From assembly GCF_018294505.1 (NCBI RefSeq), contig NC_057810.1, positions 709,999,563-710,063,562 on the forward strand: a stretch of 64,000 nucleotides of DNA, read 5' to 3'. This DNA comes from Triticum aestivum (Eukaryota; Streptophyta; Magnoliopsida; Poales; Poaceae). The notes under the pieces are model-generated. The model was not told the origin of the DNA. It saw only the letters and a program-made list of their open reading frames with translations, and did no database searches. Below are positions 10,701 to 21,854 of this stretch, one piece after another. Within the stretch, counting starts at the first letter, position 1. Every line of letters begins with the position of its first letter. A program made the position numbers and the translations under genes.

Positions 10701-10995
10701 AGTCGGGCACAGAGAGGATGGCGGGGGGTAGGGAGGTCGAGGGGGCCGGCGGTTGTAGCACGGCGGCCCAACTGGGGTCGAGAGAAGGAGGTGCGTTGGA
10801 AGTTGGGGGCATGGTGCTGCGGCATGGGACGGGAGTGGATAATGTGCGGTTGGTGGGTGCGTGCGGTTTAGTTTGGATCGGGCCAACGGTTCGGTTCGCG
10901 GCAGCGGGAGGATCGGGGGTGTTAGCAGAATAAGGTCAGGTGTTAGCAGAATAAGACTCTAGAGGGTGTTATCATAATAGACCCACTCTATATAC

Positions 10996-10999
<4 letters not shown>

Positions 11000-11040
<41 letters not shown>
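11000..11040. repeat. (TA)n / CATA microsatellite
   Basis: TACATACATACATA followed by a pure TA run, in CACTA-A just right of the insertion at 6494-10980. Confidence 0.9.
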
Positions 11041-11041
<1 letters not shown>

Positions 11042-11092
11042 ATTTGGTATATATAACTTCTCCTATAATTTGCAGATCATTACATTGAGGCA

Positions 11093-12403
11093 TTACAGCT
11101 TGTAATGGTATTCTCCTTCGGGATCTATGACCTGGTCGAGCAAAAACCCCGCTATTTCCTCTTGAATTGCTCGTACGCGATCCGTTGGTAGGAGCTTATC
11201 CCGCATCTCCATCATCTATAAAGAAGGAGATCAATATGAATGTATTAGTTGTGTGTGTCTATATATATATATATATATTAGATAATGATGTAAAAAATAT
11301 GAATAGTGTTGTAGCAAACGTACCCAAAGTAATCTACTATCTTTGCTCCTTTCGGACGTCATCATGCGAATGTTCTCACAAACATAGTATGCACATAAGT
11401 TACTCCCCGACGCCTTCCTCGAGGTCTTTACGAGAATTGAATTCAATCAGATAATAATTATTCAAGCATGATAATGGTACTGAAACTAGATTTAAATAGA
11501 TGGTAGCTAGCGAGTATTAGTTAATTAATTACCTTGGATCCCACCCATTTCAGTTGTTGTTTCCATGCGCATTCAACCTGTTTGATGAACTTTTGTCAAG
11601 TCCTTCCCGCCGGCAAAGAAAATGAATAAAGAAATTATTAATTAGTTGATATCAGGAAATGAACTGAAGAGGCCGAGATAGTGCGACAATGATTGAAATT
11701 ACCTATCGACCATCCACTTCATAATTGAGTATTCATTAGTATCTTTATATAGTGAGTCCAGTACTTGAACTTTTGCCTCGTCAACTTCAATCATTAACAA
11801 GATCCAGTGGAAACTGCATGCGCACACATTCGTATAATTAAGCGGGCTTGTGCATAACTCATCAACTACACTTATTAACGTCTAGTAAGAAAAAACAGAA
11901 TTTGTAGTACAAGACAGTGTCACTCACCCAAAGTTGTAAGGAAGTATTATTTTTGGTTAGGTATTTAGTCGCTTCAAGAATTCTAGCAAGCTTCTATATG
12001 TGTTGATTAATGGTATTTGGGTCAATGAACCCAATGCCATATTGTCCAGCTGTTTTCATTTCATACATCTTCATTCTGCATAATAGCACAGAAAATAATA
12101 TAGTTAGGATAATTACAGGTAATAAACGAGCACTACAGCTTGCTAGAGACTTAAATTACAGAAAGAAATCACTTACAGATAATAGCGACTGACGATAGAT
12201 TTGTCAAGTGTGTCTTGATTGAATAAATGAAACATTTCTTGAAACTCAATCCACAAATCTTTTTCATGAAAGTAATGCTCTTCCTTGACATTCACCATGA
12301 GGGACTCTCGGTCGGTAGTCTTTACTTCTGTCAGGTACCATTTATGCAGTTCATACATTCTTGTTGATCGAAGCAGGATCTTCTCAGGCTTGACCAGAGG
12401 TTG
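11093..12403 (-). pseudogene. CACTA-A second gene, 3' exons with Ulp1-like protease domain (truncated)
   Basis: Minus-strand exons match the C-terminal half of the second gene of CACTA-D. From 5' to 3': an exon entering at 12403 (RSTRMYELHKWY, then SLMVNVKEEHYFHEK and FNQDTLDKSIVS); an exon at 11425-11324 with SNLCAYYVCENI, the cysteine region of a C48/Ulp1-like protease; and a last exon at 11215-11093 ending GEYHYKL. The gene is cut at 12404 by the insertion of element B beginning CACTACAAAAAAG, exactly within the codon run for QPL. The upstream part was not found elsewhere in the window. The Gln-rich KQAQG of element D is SRKASG here. Confidence 0.7.
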
Positions 12404-13126
12404 CACTACAAAAAAGATACACTTCCGTGATGATATGTGTTTGTCACAGTAGGTCACGTTTTTTGTCATGCATGTACATCCATGACAAATTTATGATAGA
12501 ATCAAGATAGTCATACCTGTGCTGTCGTAGAAGTGTTCCACGACATTACCAAAATTATCATCATGAAGTATCCACTTCCATGACGATAAATCGCGCGTCA
12601 CAGAAGTGCTTTCGTCAAGGTGACCGACACGTGGCATACACCATAATGGAACGTCGTTAAGCTATCAGGTCGGGTTTTGGATCCGATAACCCGTTAACAG
12701 CCCCGACCAATGGGGATTTTCCACGTGTAAAATCATCATTGGCTGGAGGAAACACGTGTCGGCTCATCGTTGGGACAGATGTCATCCACTCATTGGACAG
12801 AAGGCGCCTATGATACATGGACACGTGGCACGACCAAACAGTGGCCCATTCCTGTGAAAAGGCCGGCCCGTTTGACTTGGTCAAAAGGTGGCGGGTCGGC
12901 CCATGGAAAGCCTGTTAACGGCATGTTCGCGTATAGCCCATTTACAGCCCGCTAACCCAAGGCCCGTTACGCCCTATCCGAATTAGGCCCAGTAGTGTCA
13001 TCTGGGCCATCCAATATGATTGCAGCCCGTTTTCACTTCTGTCCCATGTATGGCCCATGACGTCTTTCGGCCCATATGAGGCCCTTTGTAACTATTGGTA
13101 CATTAAAGACCCGTGTTGAAACTGGC
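12404..13126 (-). mobile_element. CACTA-like element B, terminal segment
   Basis: It begins CACTACAAAAAAGATACAC, a classic CACTA terminus, directly after the truncated CACTA-A exon. Subterminal blocks with CACGTG, CTTCCGTGA and many (G)GCCC(A/G)TTA motifs follow. It is split at 13126/13127 by gypsy element C and continues at 32616 (the text ...GAAACTGGC and CTGGCCCGTAATG joins once the 5-bp duplication is removed). The far end of B could not be located with confidence. Confidence 0.7.
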
Positions 13127-13445
13127 TGTAGCGACCAGACCTCAAACAATCTGATCTTTGTGCATCGGTGTTATCCCTGGGTCAGTAATGCTGACACATA
13201 CATTACTTGAAGGATTTATAACAGAGTGGCAATCACACACTTATTACATCGAATGGCTCAAAAGAGAGCTTATTACAATAAATATGGCTTAAGGCCATCT
13301 AATAACGATAACAATGGAAGACTTGGAAGATAAGTGAGTCCATAAACTCCAACGGCATCACCGAGTATAGGACCACGATTCTAAGGCATCTTACTCATCA
13401 TCTGAAAAGTCTGCAACATTAACGTTGCAGCCCAAATATGGGTCA
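13127..13445 (-). mobile_element. 3' LTR of gypsy C, distal part
   Basis: Starts TGTAGCGACCAGACC (plus-strand view) and aligns with 30083-30401 of the other LTR. It is interrupted after GGGTCA by CACTA-D and resumes at 22396. Confidence 0.9.
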
Positions 13446-13715
13446 CACTAGTAGAAAAAGGGTCAAACGTGAAGCACATTAGTGCCGGTTTGTATTTGAG
13501 CCGGCACAAATGTATACATTAGTGCCGGTTCCAACGGCTAGCCGGGCCGCTCTCATTAGTACCGGTTCGTGGCTAACCTTTAGCACCGGTTTGTACCACG
13601 AACCGGTACTAATGAGAGTGGTGGCAGGATGTTGTCAGTCTGGCCCCCCTCCAGTACCTTTAGTACCGGTTCTTCGCACGAACCGGTACTAAAGTTCGTC
13701 CTACATAAACCCTTT
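13446..13715. repeat. CACTA-D left subterminal repeats
   Basis: Inverted copies of TTAGTGCCGGTT and AACCGGTACTAA(T/A)G occur repeatedly. Such arrays are the binding sites for element-encoded proteins in En/Spm-type transposons. A TACATAAACCC motif follows near 13702. Confidence 0.8.
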
Positions 13716-14218
13716 GTCCACCCGAGCTCGCTCTGTTCTTCCCCTTTCCCCTGTCCTCTCTGTTCTTCCCCTCTTCCTCTCGAGCTCATCACACATTTTG
13801 CCCAAAATTTGTCAAGATTTGAAGGCCCCCATCCATTCAAATGATCACAAAAGGTTAGCAACTTTGTCCTTTCATCTCTCATTGCTATATTAGCTCTTGC
13901 AATGCTTTATATAGTTATTAATTTGTGAGTTTAGTAATTTGGGAGGAAATATATATATGTGCTAGTATTTGATTTATATGCAATTTGAGGTTAAAATAAC
14001 ACTTAGTTTGCATATGTAGGTGTGGTTTACTTAGTGCCTTCTAAATCTCCGTCGTAACCACCGTCGATCGCCCGCACCGTCCCGTCGCCGGCACCACCTT
14101 GTGGTGAGCCTCTTGTTCATGAAATTTTATATAAAAAATTGATGTTTGTGTGATTTGGATATATAGTTACTCGTATAATAATTATCTTACCCGTACGTTG
14201 TTTGTTATACATAGTGCC

Positions 14219-14663
14219 ATGGTTTTGATATCCGTCCCCGTCGGCCCTCGTCCTTGTTATGATTCGGATGTGGTATATTCTCTTTTAAAACTATTTGTTG
14301 CATTTCGTGTTTATGAAAAATTATGCCCATCAAGTTGACATAGATATTTTTATCTAGGAGGTATGTGAACCGGAAATTCCAACCGACCCTATTGTCGAGA
14401 GGTTAAATTTAGTTGAAAGAGAAAACGAGTACTTGAAAGAAAAATTGAAAAGAATTGAGGGGGAGAAGATGGAATTGGAGTTGCATGTTGCCGATGTCGT
14501 CGATGATCACAAGATCAAGAAGGAGAAAATGCGCTTGAAGAATAGAAAGATTCGAAAATATGCCATCGATAGTGAGGCTTGGTATCATTATGCTGTTGGA
14601 TCAATTGTTACCTTAGTTGCGATCTTGATCGCATTTGTTGTTGCATTTAAATGCTTTAGCTAG
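14219..14663 (+). CDS. Small CACTA-encoded protein: coiled coil plus C-terminal membrane helix
   Basis: A two-exon model fits: exon 1 14219-14272 (ATG, ends GAT GTG before GTATAT) and exon 2 14358-14663 (after TATCTAG), phase 0, 119 residues. The N-terminus is VPVGPRPCYDSD. Residues of about 35-85 are highly charged and heptad-like (LVERENEYLKEKLKRIEGEK, then KIKKEKMRLKNRKIRK). The C-terminus is a strongly hydrophobic helix of about 20 residues (starting GSIVTLVAILIA), ending KCFS. This predicts a small tail-anchored membrane protein, unusual for a transposon. The frame is intact. Its function is unknown and no transposition role is established from sequence. Confidence 0.6.
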
Positions 14664-14745
14664 AGAGTTATTGTTTGTTGCATTTAAGTGTTGTATGAAC
14701 TTTATGTATGAACTTGTATTAATTTGGTCTATTCGGTGTTGTGTA

Positions 14746-15876
14746 ATGAAGATGAGCCGGCAATGGATGTACGATGACCGATGCTCTCCCCAGTTTGTTG
14801 AGGGCGTGCATACTTTTCTGCTTGTGGCTGAGGCAAACAAGCGGACGGATGGTTTTATGCCTTGTCCATGTGCTGGCTGTAAGAATGGTCGCAATTACTC
14901 TACGTTAAGAACCATTCACGTCCACCTGTTTGAGTCCGGTTTCATGCCCCACTATAATGTTTGGACAAAGCACGGAGAAAGAGGGGTTATGATGGAAGAC
15001 AATGAAGAAGAAGAGGACGACGACAGCTATCCTAGCCATGGGTTCCCTGAATACGATGATACAACAATGGGGGAAGAAGCTGAGCTGGTAATGCGGGAAG
15101 AAGCTGAGCCGGCAATGCGGGAAGAAGCTGAAGAAGAGGCATCAGATGAGCCCGTTGATGATCTAGGTCGGGCCATTGTCGATGCAAAGAGAAACTGCGC
15201 AAGTGATTTGGAGAAGAAGAAGTTGCAGCGCATGTTAGAGGAGCACCAGTTACCATCTTCGAATATAATGACTTTCAAAGGGTACGAGATAAATGGTAAT
15301 ACATTTTACACGATCTCCCAAGCTAAGAAGAGCACCAACCAAAACAGTGGTGTCCGCTTTGATGCAGAAACCAAGACGGGAAAGGAAACATATTATGGTT
15401 ATATACAGGACATATGGGAACTTGACTATCTACGTGGTTTAAAGGTCCCTTTGTTTCGGTGCAAATGGGTCAATATGACACGAGGCGGGGTAACAGAAGA
15501 CCTGCAGTACGGAATGACAACAGTGGATCTCAACAATCTTGCGTATGCAGACGAACCATTCGTCCTAGCCAATGATGTGGCACAGGTTTTCTATGTGAAG
15601 GACATGTGTACCAAGCCAAGAAAAAGAAAAGATAAGGAAGTGAATGCATCGTACGACGAGCCAAAGCGGCACATAGTTCTTTCTGGGAAGAGAAACATCG
15701 TGGGAGTGGATGACAAGACAGACAAGTCAGAAGATTATGAAAAGTTTGATGAAATTGCTCCATTCATAGTGAATATTGACCCGAGCATCCCGTTAAATGA
15801 TGAAGATTTTCCATGGTTATGGCGCAAAGGGACACACGCGAAGAAAAAGTTTCACACCCAAAGATCTGGGATGTGA
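14746..15876 (+). pseudogene. CACTA TNP2-type transposase with catalytic core deleted
   Basis: The 376-codon frame starts at ATG 14746 (a second ATG at 14752 gives MSRQWMYDDR). Residues of about 5-75 are the transposase-associated domain with its Cys/His cluster (PCPCAGCKNGR, then HVHLFESGFMP). An acidic linker follows (EEEEDDD and three EEAE repeats). The C-terminal half is DUF4216-like (GVRFDAETKTG, YYGYIQDIWELDY, VPLFRCKWV). Intact En/Spm-type transposases run near 1,000 residues and carry the Transposase_21 and DUF4218 regions between these parts. Here they are missing and the flanks are fused in frame near residue 170. The product cannot cleave DNA but could still bind element ends or partner proteins. 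Confidence 0.75.
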
Positions 15877-17221
15877 TCGGCTTCACTAGCTATCATCACT
15901 TTCTTCTTTGTTTCGCACCGAGAGGGGAATCTCTGTAATAGTTAGGGTAGTTATGTGTTTTGGCATTTGAAACGCGAAGAAATTTTATGTGCAAACAAAT
16001 TCTTTCATGCGTTTACTGATTTTTAAAGTTAAGTTATTCACAAACTAGTGATTCACACTAATTTCAAATAATTCAAAATTTAAACTATTCAAATTTGAAA
16101 ACTACGGGCACTAACAGAAAGTTTGTAATTTTTTGTACCTAAAACAAAAATGTTCACAAAGAAACTCTAAATACACAAAAAAAACAACACAAAAATAAAT
16201 AAAGCAAAAAATAAAATAAAAATAAGCCCGCCTACTAGGCCAGAGTGGCTTGCATACGACTAGAAACCCAACCTGTAGTTGGGCCGGGATGCAGGCCCGC
16301 AAAGGCCAAGTGGGCCCATAGGGCTGCAAAGAACATGTAGGCCCAGTAAGCCTGCTTTGGAGAGGAGCTCGAGAGAGTGACCGCACGGGGGTTTATAAAC
16401 CAGTGCGGTCGTCCCTCGGCTAGCGAGGTGGGACTAAACTTGCCGCACCGCACCTGCGCCAGCGCACCCCCTTTAGTACCGGGTCGTGGCACAAACCGGT
16501 ACTAAAGGGGGGCCTTTAGTACCGGTTTGTGCCACCACCCGGTACTAAAGGGGGTCGCTTCCCGCCGCTTGGCCTGGCAAAAACAGGCCTTTAGTAGCGG
16601 TTGGTGGTTCCAACCGGTACTAAAGGTGCCTTCTATATATACAACGGCTACGAAAATTTCAGTTTCCCTCTCTGTCGCCGCCGCCCTCGATCGTCTCCAT
16701 CGCCGCTCGTCTCCGTCGCCGCCCCCGTCCCAGTCGCCGCCCTCGTCTCCGTCACCGCCCCGGGCCCGTCCCTGTCGCGCCGTCCCCGTCCACGTCGCGC
16801 CGTCCCCGCCGTCGCCTCGCCGTCGCCTCGCCATCGCCTCGCCGTCCCCGTCGCCTCGCCGTCGCCTCGCCGTCGCCTCGCCTCGCCGTCGCCTCGCCGT
16901 CGCTGTCGCCCGCTGTGAGCCCTCCCCGAGCCCGTACACACACACACAAGCATGTTTAATTAATTTAGATAATTAGTCTTTAATTAGTTTAGATTATTAT
17001 TTTGTATGTTTAATTAGTTTAGATAATTAGTGTTTAGTTAGTACACACACACACACACGTATTTTGTATGTTTAATTAGTTTAGATTATTTAGATTATTA
17101 TTTTTTCACTATTATATATGTATGAATGCATGTTAGATGGATATAATTAGTGTTAGAAATTTTAGTTATCAAAATCCAATCATTAAAAAATTGTTACTTT
17201 TTCTGGGCATATAGCTAGTAT
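15877..17221. promoter_or_regulatory. Internal CACTA-D region: subterminal-like repeats, TATA and GC-rich leader
   Basis: 16480-16625 holds three inverted CCTTTAGTACCGG/CCGGTACTAAAGG blocks. A TATA box (CTATATATAC, 16633-16642) and a leader rich in CGTCGCCTCGC repeats (16675-16915) follow, then an AT-rich likely intron with (CA)n. It looks like the promoter and 5' leader of the second gene. Frames on both strands of the GC-rich leader are treated as artefacts. Confidence 0.6.
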
Positions 17222-17662
17222 TTGTTCTCGACGATCCCCGGCCCGCATCCTCGCCGTCGACCCGTCCGCGACGACATCCAGCCGACCCATGTCCGGGACT
17301 GGGCTCCGCCGGGCTGGCACTGGGAGGTGCTGCCTGGAGAGGCGCGCCGCTTGATGAGGAACCCGGCCCCGGGTCCCGTCGTCGACCCTGATCTCGTTTG
17401 GTGGCGTTCGCGTGGGCCAGTTTCGGTGCGGAGGGACCCGGCCCCGCCGGAGGTGGTACGTCGCCATGTCAGGGAGGAGGACAAGCACGTCCATCGCTAC
17501 ATGGTTGCGTTAGAGGGCGGCAGGTTCTCTAATACCTGGCAGTATCTTCGGGGATCTCACTTCAGCTATGATCCTGTGAGGGTTCCTTCTCTTTGGGTGT
17601 CCACCGCCCGCGCCGCAGGAACCGCGAGTGTCCTAGATTCTTCTGTAGTATTCGATCTTTAA
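17222..17662 (+). CDS. Unrecognised CACTA-D exon, Trp/Arg/Pro-rich
   Basis: An open stretch of about 146 codons follows an acceptor-like ATATAGCTAG and ends TAA at 17660. It has coding-like features, for example VRDWAPPGWHWEVLPGEARR, VDPDLVWWRSRGP and YMVALEGGRFSNTWQYLRGS. No ATG occurs at its beginning, so it is probably an internal exon of the second gene or a separate spliced gene. No known domain is recognised. The frame is open throughout. Confidence 0.45.
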   Translation: MFSTIPGPHPRRRPVRDDIQPTHVRDWAPPGWHWEVLPGEARRLMRNPAPGPVVDPDLVWWRSRGPVSVRRDPAPPEVVRRHVREEDKHVHRYMVALEGGRFSNTWQYLRGSHFSYDPVRVPSLWVSTARAAGTASVLDSSVVFDL

Positions 17663-17833
17663 TTAGCTAGCCAGTGATGTACTATTCAATATTATATATT
17701 ATTCGAGACGATGTATTCGAGATTATATCTATTATTCTAGACAAAGTATTCGAGATTATATCTATTATTCGAGACGATGTAATTTTAATACTAAATTGTT
17801 TTATATTTCTTTTGAATTAGTTAAATAAAAGCT

Positions 17834-20800
17834 ATGGCAGACAATACCGACAGTGAGGGAGAACAGACCATGTTCGATATGATACGCGGGCCAAATGATG
17901 ATCAGAATGAAGAAGATTATGACGGCTCCGAATTTCTAAACAACACCGGAGAGGGTGATATGATATTCGATCGCGACGACCGAATTGATGAAGTCATGAA
18001 CTACGATTATGACGATGACGAAGAACATGTTGATCCTGAAACAACAAAGACCGGCGAGGTATATATATTTATATAAGCAGGTATCTGGTGATCATCACAT
18101 GTTTTAAATGACTTGAAGATATATTAACGAATCGATCTTTGTTCTTTCAGCCATCCGGATCGAGCAAATCTTCAGGCAAAAAGACGAAACGAGGCCCGAA
18201 CAAAAAGTTGAAGGAGGGCGTAAAGTACAATATCGAGGCAATCAGACCTAGTGGTGAACCATTAGCGCCTAAGAAGATTGCGGACAAGTTCGTTCGTCAG
18301 TGCGGAGTTCTTGTGAAGGACCAACTCCCGATCTCCCTTCAAGAATGGAGAGAGCCAGCAAAAGACAAAAGACAAAAAGACAAAGAGGACGCTGCTCCAC
18401 GTCCAGATGTTACTTTTGTCGACAAGAATCAAAAAGATCTGCTTTGGGATACTCTCATGGAACATTTCACCCTACCAGATCATTTCACAGAAGCAGATGT
18501 GCAGAAAGTCAAGGACGCTGCTCTTAGGAAGATGGCGGTTGCATTCAAGAACCACAAGAATCGTGAATGGGACAAGTACGTCATGGGAGGAAGGAAGACT
18601 CCAGTATTCGAGGGAACACTAGAGAACCAACGTGCTCATTGGGACGATTTCGTGAAATTCAAGGATTCGGAATTAGCTAAGGAACGGTCGAGAATAAACA
18701 AGAAGAATGCCGAAAAAAAGGATAAGTTCCATAAGCTGGGGCCAGGTGGCTATGCGGTGGCAATGCCTAAGTGGGATAAGTCTGAGAAAGAGATGGAGGA
18801 TGCAGGTGTCACTCCGGTTACTAAGAGCTGGCCCCCCAGGGTCAGGACTTGGTTCTATGCGCATGGGGGGAGTTGGACCCGAAGACAGGCAATGTTTCGA
18901 CGAGGGCAAGTCTGAAGGGAGCCGACGATGCGATACTTGTTGCAATAGAGAGGCACGATTGGGGGTGTTCCAGCCCAACAGAGAGAACGACGAGCTTACG
19001 CGTGCCCTGGGAAATCCTGAACACCCGGGAAGAACACGAGGCAAGGGCGCTATTCCGTGGTATGAGGGGTTCTCAGACTGGAACACCGACTACAGAACCC
19101 GTGCGAGAAAGAAGATTGCGGAGGAGAAGAAGAGGAAGATGGAGGAGGAGCAGAGGAAGCGGGACTATGAACGCCTTCAAGGCCTAGAAGCAAGTCAAGC
19201 GGAATTGGTAGTCAAATTCCAGTGGCAGCAGGAGCAGATCGACTCACTTACCCAGCAAAGGGGGTCTCAGCAACTGCAGCAGCTAGAGAATGATCCAGCA
19301 TTGGATAGCACCGCCCCATCCATGCCGAGAAGCAGCGTGGGTTCCGCCCCGGACAACGCAATGCTGGGTAGATACCCCGTGGATGACATCACGGAGAACA
19401 CTAGCTGCAAGCTACACGTCAAAATGAAGAACATATCCATGAAGGTGGCGGACGCCGTTGCTTTTACAAATCCCCCCGAGGCAACCTTCCATTGCAACCC
19501 GATTCCAGCGGGCTATGCTTGACTATCCTAGAGGTGACGACGAGCGCTTTCTCGGAGACGCCAGACATCGTATCATCCTATGGAAAAAGGATTGCATCAT
19601 CATTCGAAGGCCACCGACACCGTGTCAGCCGACTCCTCGTCGAAGTCCGCCATCGAGTCAGCAGTCTCCCACTCCTGCAAGTCCACCAAGTCCAGCAAAG
19701 TGTCAGGCCACTCCTCCTCCAAGTCCGGCAAAGTGTCAGGCCACTCCTCCTCCTCCAAGTCCGCCACAGTGTCAGACATCCACTCCTCCTTCAAGTCCGG
19801 CACAACCTCAGGCCACTCCTCCTCCAAGTCCGGCACAGCTTCAGGCGGCCACTCCTCCTCGTCCAACTCAGCCCCGTCAGCCGTCTCTGCCGCCTCAGCA
19901 ATCATAGAAGAGACACCCCGCAGCTATGGTGCGTAGCGGTACGAGTCGAGGTAGTACAGGAAGTACAGGCGGAGGCAAGCGACATAAATATGGTCCAAGC
20001 CTCACGCCTCTTCCGCAGAGGGCTTATGACAGGTCCGAGGAGGAAATCGCAGCCATATCAAAGTCCGAGGTGGAAGCCCATTTTGCACCGAAACTGCCAC
20101 CGCCGCCAAGGGAGAAAGTTTCTGAGGAAATGATTGACCACTTCATTCGTATGGCTCAACCACCAGCTCCCGAGCCTGTTGACACAGACTATGAGCGCCA
20201 CATCAGGAAGTTAAATCGAGCACGTGTACGTAAGGAGGCGAGCTCGGGATCGAGCAAACAAGAAGCAGCTGTCAAAAAATGCGGGAAAACCATTCCCCAG
20301 CTGGGAGAACAGGCGGCGCAATCGATCCCCTCGCTTGTTGTGCCAACAACACGTGACAGTACGCGCGCCCAATATTATTGTGGGCAAACAGTTTACATTC
20401 CTGAGGTGGGCAATGTGGTAATAACGGAGGAGCATATAATGCAGGCTGAAGTTCTCAAAATCACTGTTGAACAAGTCCTCGAGATCGAGCCCATGCCTGT
20501 GCTTAGAGAGGATGAAATAAAACGGAAATATGTCCGGGGCCAACCTTTGGTCGAGCCAGACAAGGTCAAGAACCTCCCAACGAGAATGTATGAATTGCAT
20601 CAATGGTACATGAACATGACCAAGATTTCCGATCGATTGTCCCTCATGGTGAATGTCAAGGAGGATCATTACTACCATGAGAAAGCTGTGTCCGTTGAGT
20701 ATTCTGAAGTGTTTCAGTTATACAATCAAGACACACTCGACAAATCTATCGTCAGTTGCTATTGTCTGTAAGTGATTTCTTTCTGTAATTTAAGTCTCAA

Positions 20801-21854
20801 GCTAGCTGTAGTGATCCTTATCATTACCTGTAATTATCCTCACTATATTCTTTTCTGTGGTATTATATGCAGGATGAAGATGTATGAAATGAGAAAAGGT
20901 GGACGCTATGGCATTGGGTTCATTGACCCAAACACCGTTAATGAATACACATGGAAAATAGATATACTACTTCCTTACATATGCATCTCAAATACAATGA
21001 AGATATACTACTTCCTTACAACTTCCAGTGAGTCACACTGTCTTGTACTACAAATTCTCTATTTTTGCCTACTAGCTAGCTACATGTTTTTGCTTACATA
21101 TGCCCGCTTAATTAAGACATGCAAACGTGTGTGCATGCAGATATCACTGGGTCTTGTGTATCATTAAAGTTGACGCCGGAACAGTTGAAATACTGGACTC
21201 ACTACTCAAAGAAAAAACTGACTATAACATCTTGTTTGGGATAGTCAACAGGTAATTTCAATCATTATTAACTATATATCTCGGCCTATTTAGTTCGTCA
21301 TTTCATGATATGAACCATTTAATAACCCCTTTATTCATTTTCTTTTTCGGCGGGCAGGGCTTGGGCAAGGTTCATCAGGGTTACGGACGGCGAATGGAAA
21401 GAAAAGCTTAAATGTGGAAGACCCAAGGTAAGGAATTAAGTAGTACTAGCTAGCTAGCTAGCTGCCATCTCTTTAATTATCATGCTTGATTAATTATTAT
21501 CTGATCAAATTCCATTCTCGTAAAGGCCCTGAAGCAGGCGCAGGGGACTGATCTGTGTGCATTCTACGTTTGTGAGAACATTTGCATGATGGCGTCCGAA
21601 AGGAGCAGATCTCAAAGACAGGAATGGGTACGCTTGTCAAAACACTATTCACAATTTTTACACCATTATCGATATCTAGTCACACAACTAATACACATGC
21701 ATATTGATCTCCTTCTTAACAGTTCAGAGAGGTGCGGGCGAAGCTCCTAGAAACGGAGCGCGTAGAAGCACTTCAAGAGGAAATAGCGGGATTTTTGCTC
21801 GACCAAGTCATAAATCCGAAGGGAGAATACTATTACCCGCTACCGCCCCAATGA
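17834..21854 (+). pseudogene. CACTA-D second gene with C-terminal Ulp1-like cysteine protease domain, frameshifted
   Basis: Exon 1 is 17834-18058 (acidic, MADNTDSEGEQ). Exon 2 runs 18151-20767: a basic region, conserved QEWREPAKDKRQKD, WPPRVRTWFYAHGG and NPEHPGRTRGKGAIPW, a Glu/Lys coiled coil (19100-19260), a Pro-rich repeat tract (19610-19905), then RMYELHQWYMNM. Later exons are 20873-21027, 21141-21251, 21358-21427, 21526-21627 and 21723-21854. These carry YHWVLCII (His), VEILDSL (Asp) and KQAQGTDLCAFYVCENI (Gln and Cys), the layout of a C48/Ulp1-type SUMO protease. Frame is lost at about 18864-18869 (G run one base short), about 18960 and about 19510, and a 41-bp direct repeat disrupts exon 3, so no full product is made. 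Confidence 0.7.
19610..19905 (+). repeat. Pro-rich coding minisatellite
   Basis: Repeats of CC(A/G)GCAAAGTGTCAGGCCAC-type units (33-39 bp) encode SPAKCQATPPP-like repeats in the second gene of CACTA-D. Unit number is probably variable between copies. Confidence 0.7.

Larger units (their letters stand above)
6494..10980. mobile_element. Unclassified 4.5-kb inverted-repeat element inside CACTA-A
   Basis: The segment interrupts homology between CACTA-A and CACTA-D. Its ends form a 15-bp imperfect inverted repeat: CTATTCTGATAACAC at 6494-6508 and GTGTTATCATAATAG at 10966-10980. The right end repeats the same motif inward (GGTGTTAGCAGAATAAG near 10917 and 10939). Inside are four degenerate repeats of about 175 bp (6643-7282), a 110-bp tandem duplication (7516-7735), scattered GTGAACT(A/C/T) motifs, an AT-rich middle and a GC-rich right part (9500-10900). 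No transposase is visible. Long Pro-rich frames in the GC-rich part (for example 9892-10812 minus) look like composition artefacts. No clear target duplication was found, so the class (Mutator-like, hAT or other) is undecided. Confidence 0.55.

Noticed and set aside
9892..10812. 306-codon Pro/Ser/His-rich minus-strand open frame, overlapped by long frames in other phases
   Set aside because: All six frames are open over the same GC-rich stretch and the composition is low complexity; this is a GC artefact in an unclassified element.
16502..16976. Several 100-150-codon frames on both strands
   Set aside because: They arise from the CGTCGCCTCGC repeats of the CACTA-D leader, with Arg/Gly/Ala or Pro/Ser/Arg repeats only.
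19600..19905. 101-codon Glu-rich minus-strand frame
   Set aside because: It is the complement of the Pro-rich coding repeat of the second CACTA-D gene.
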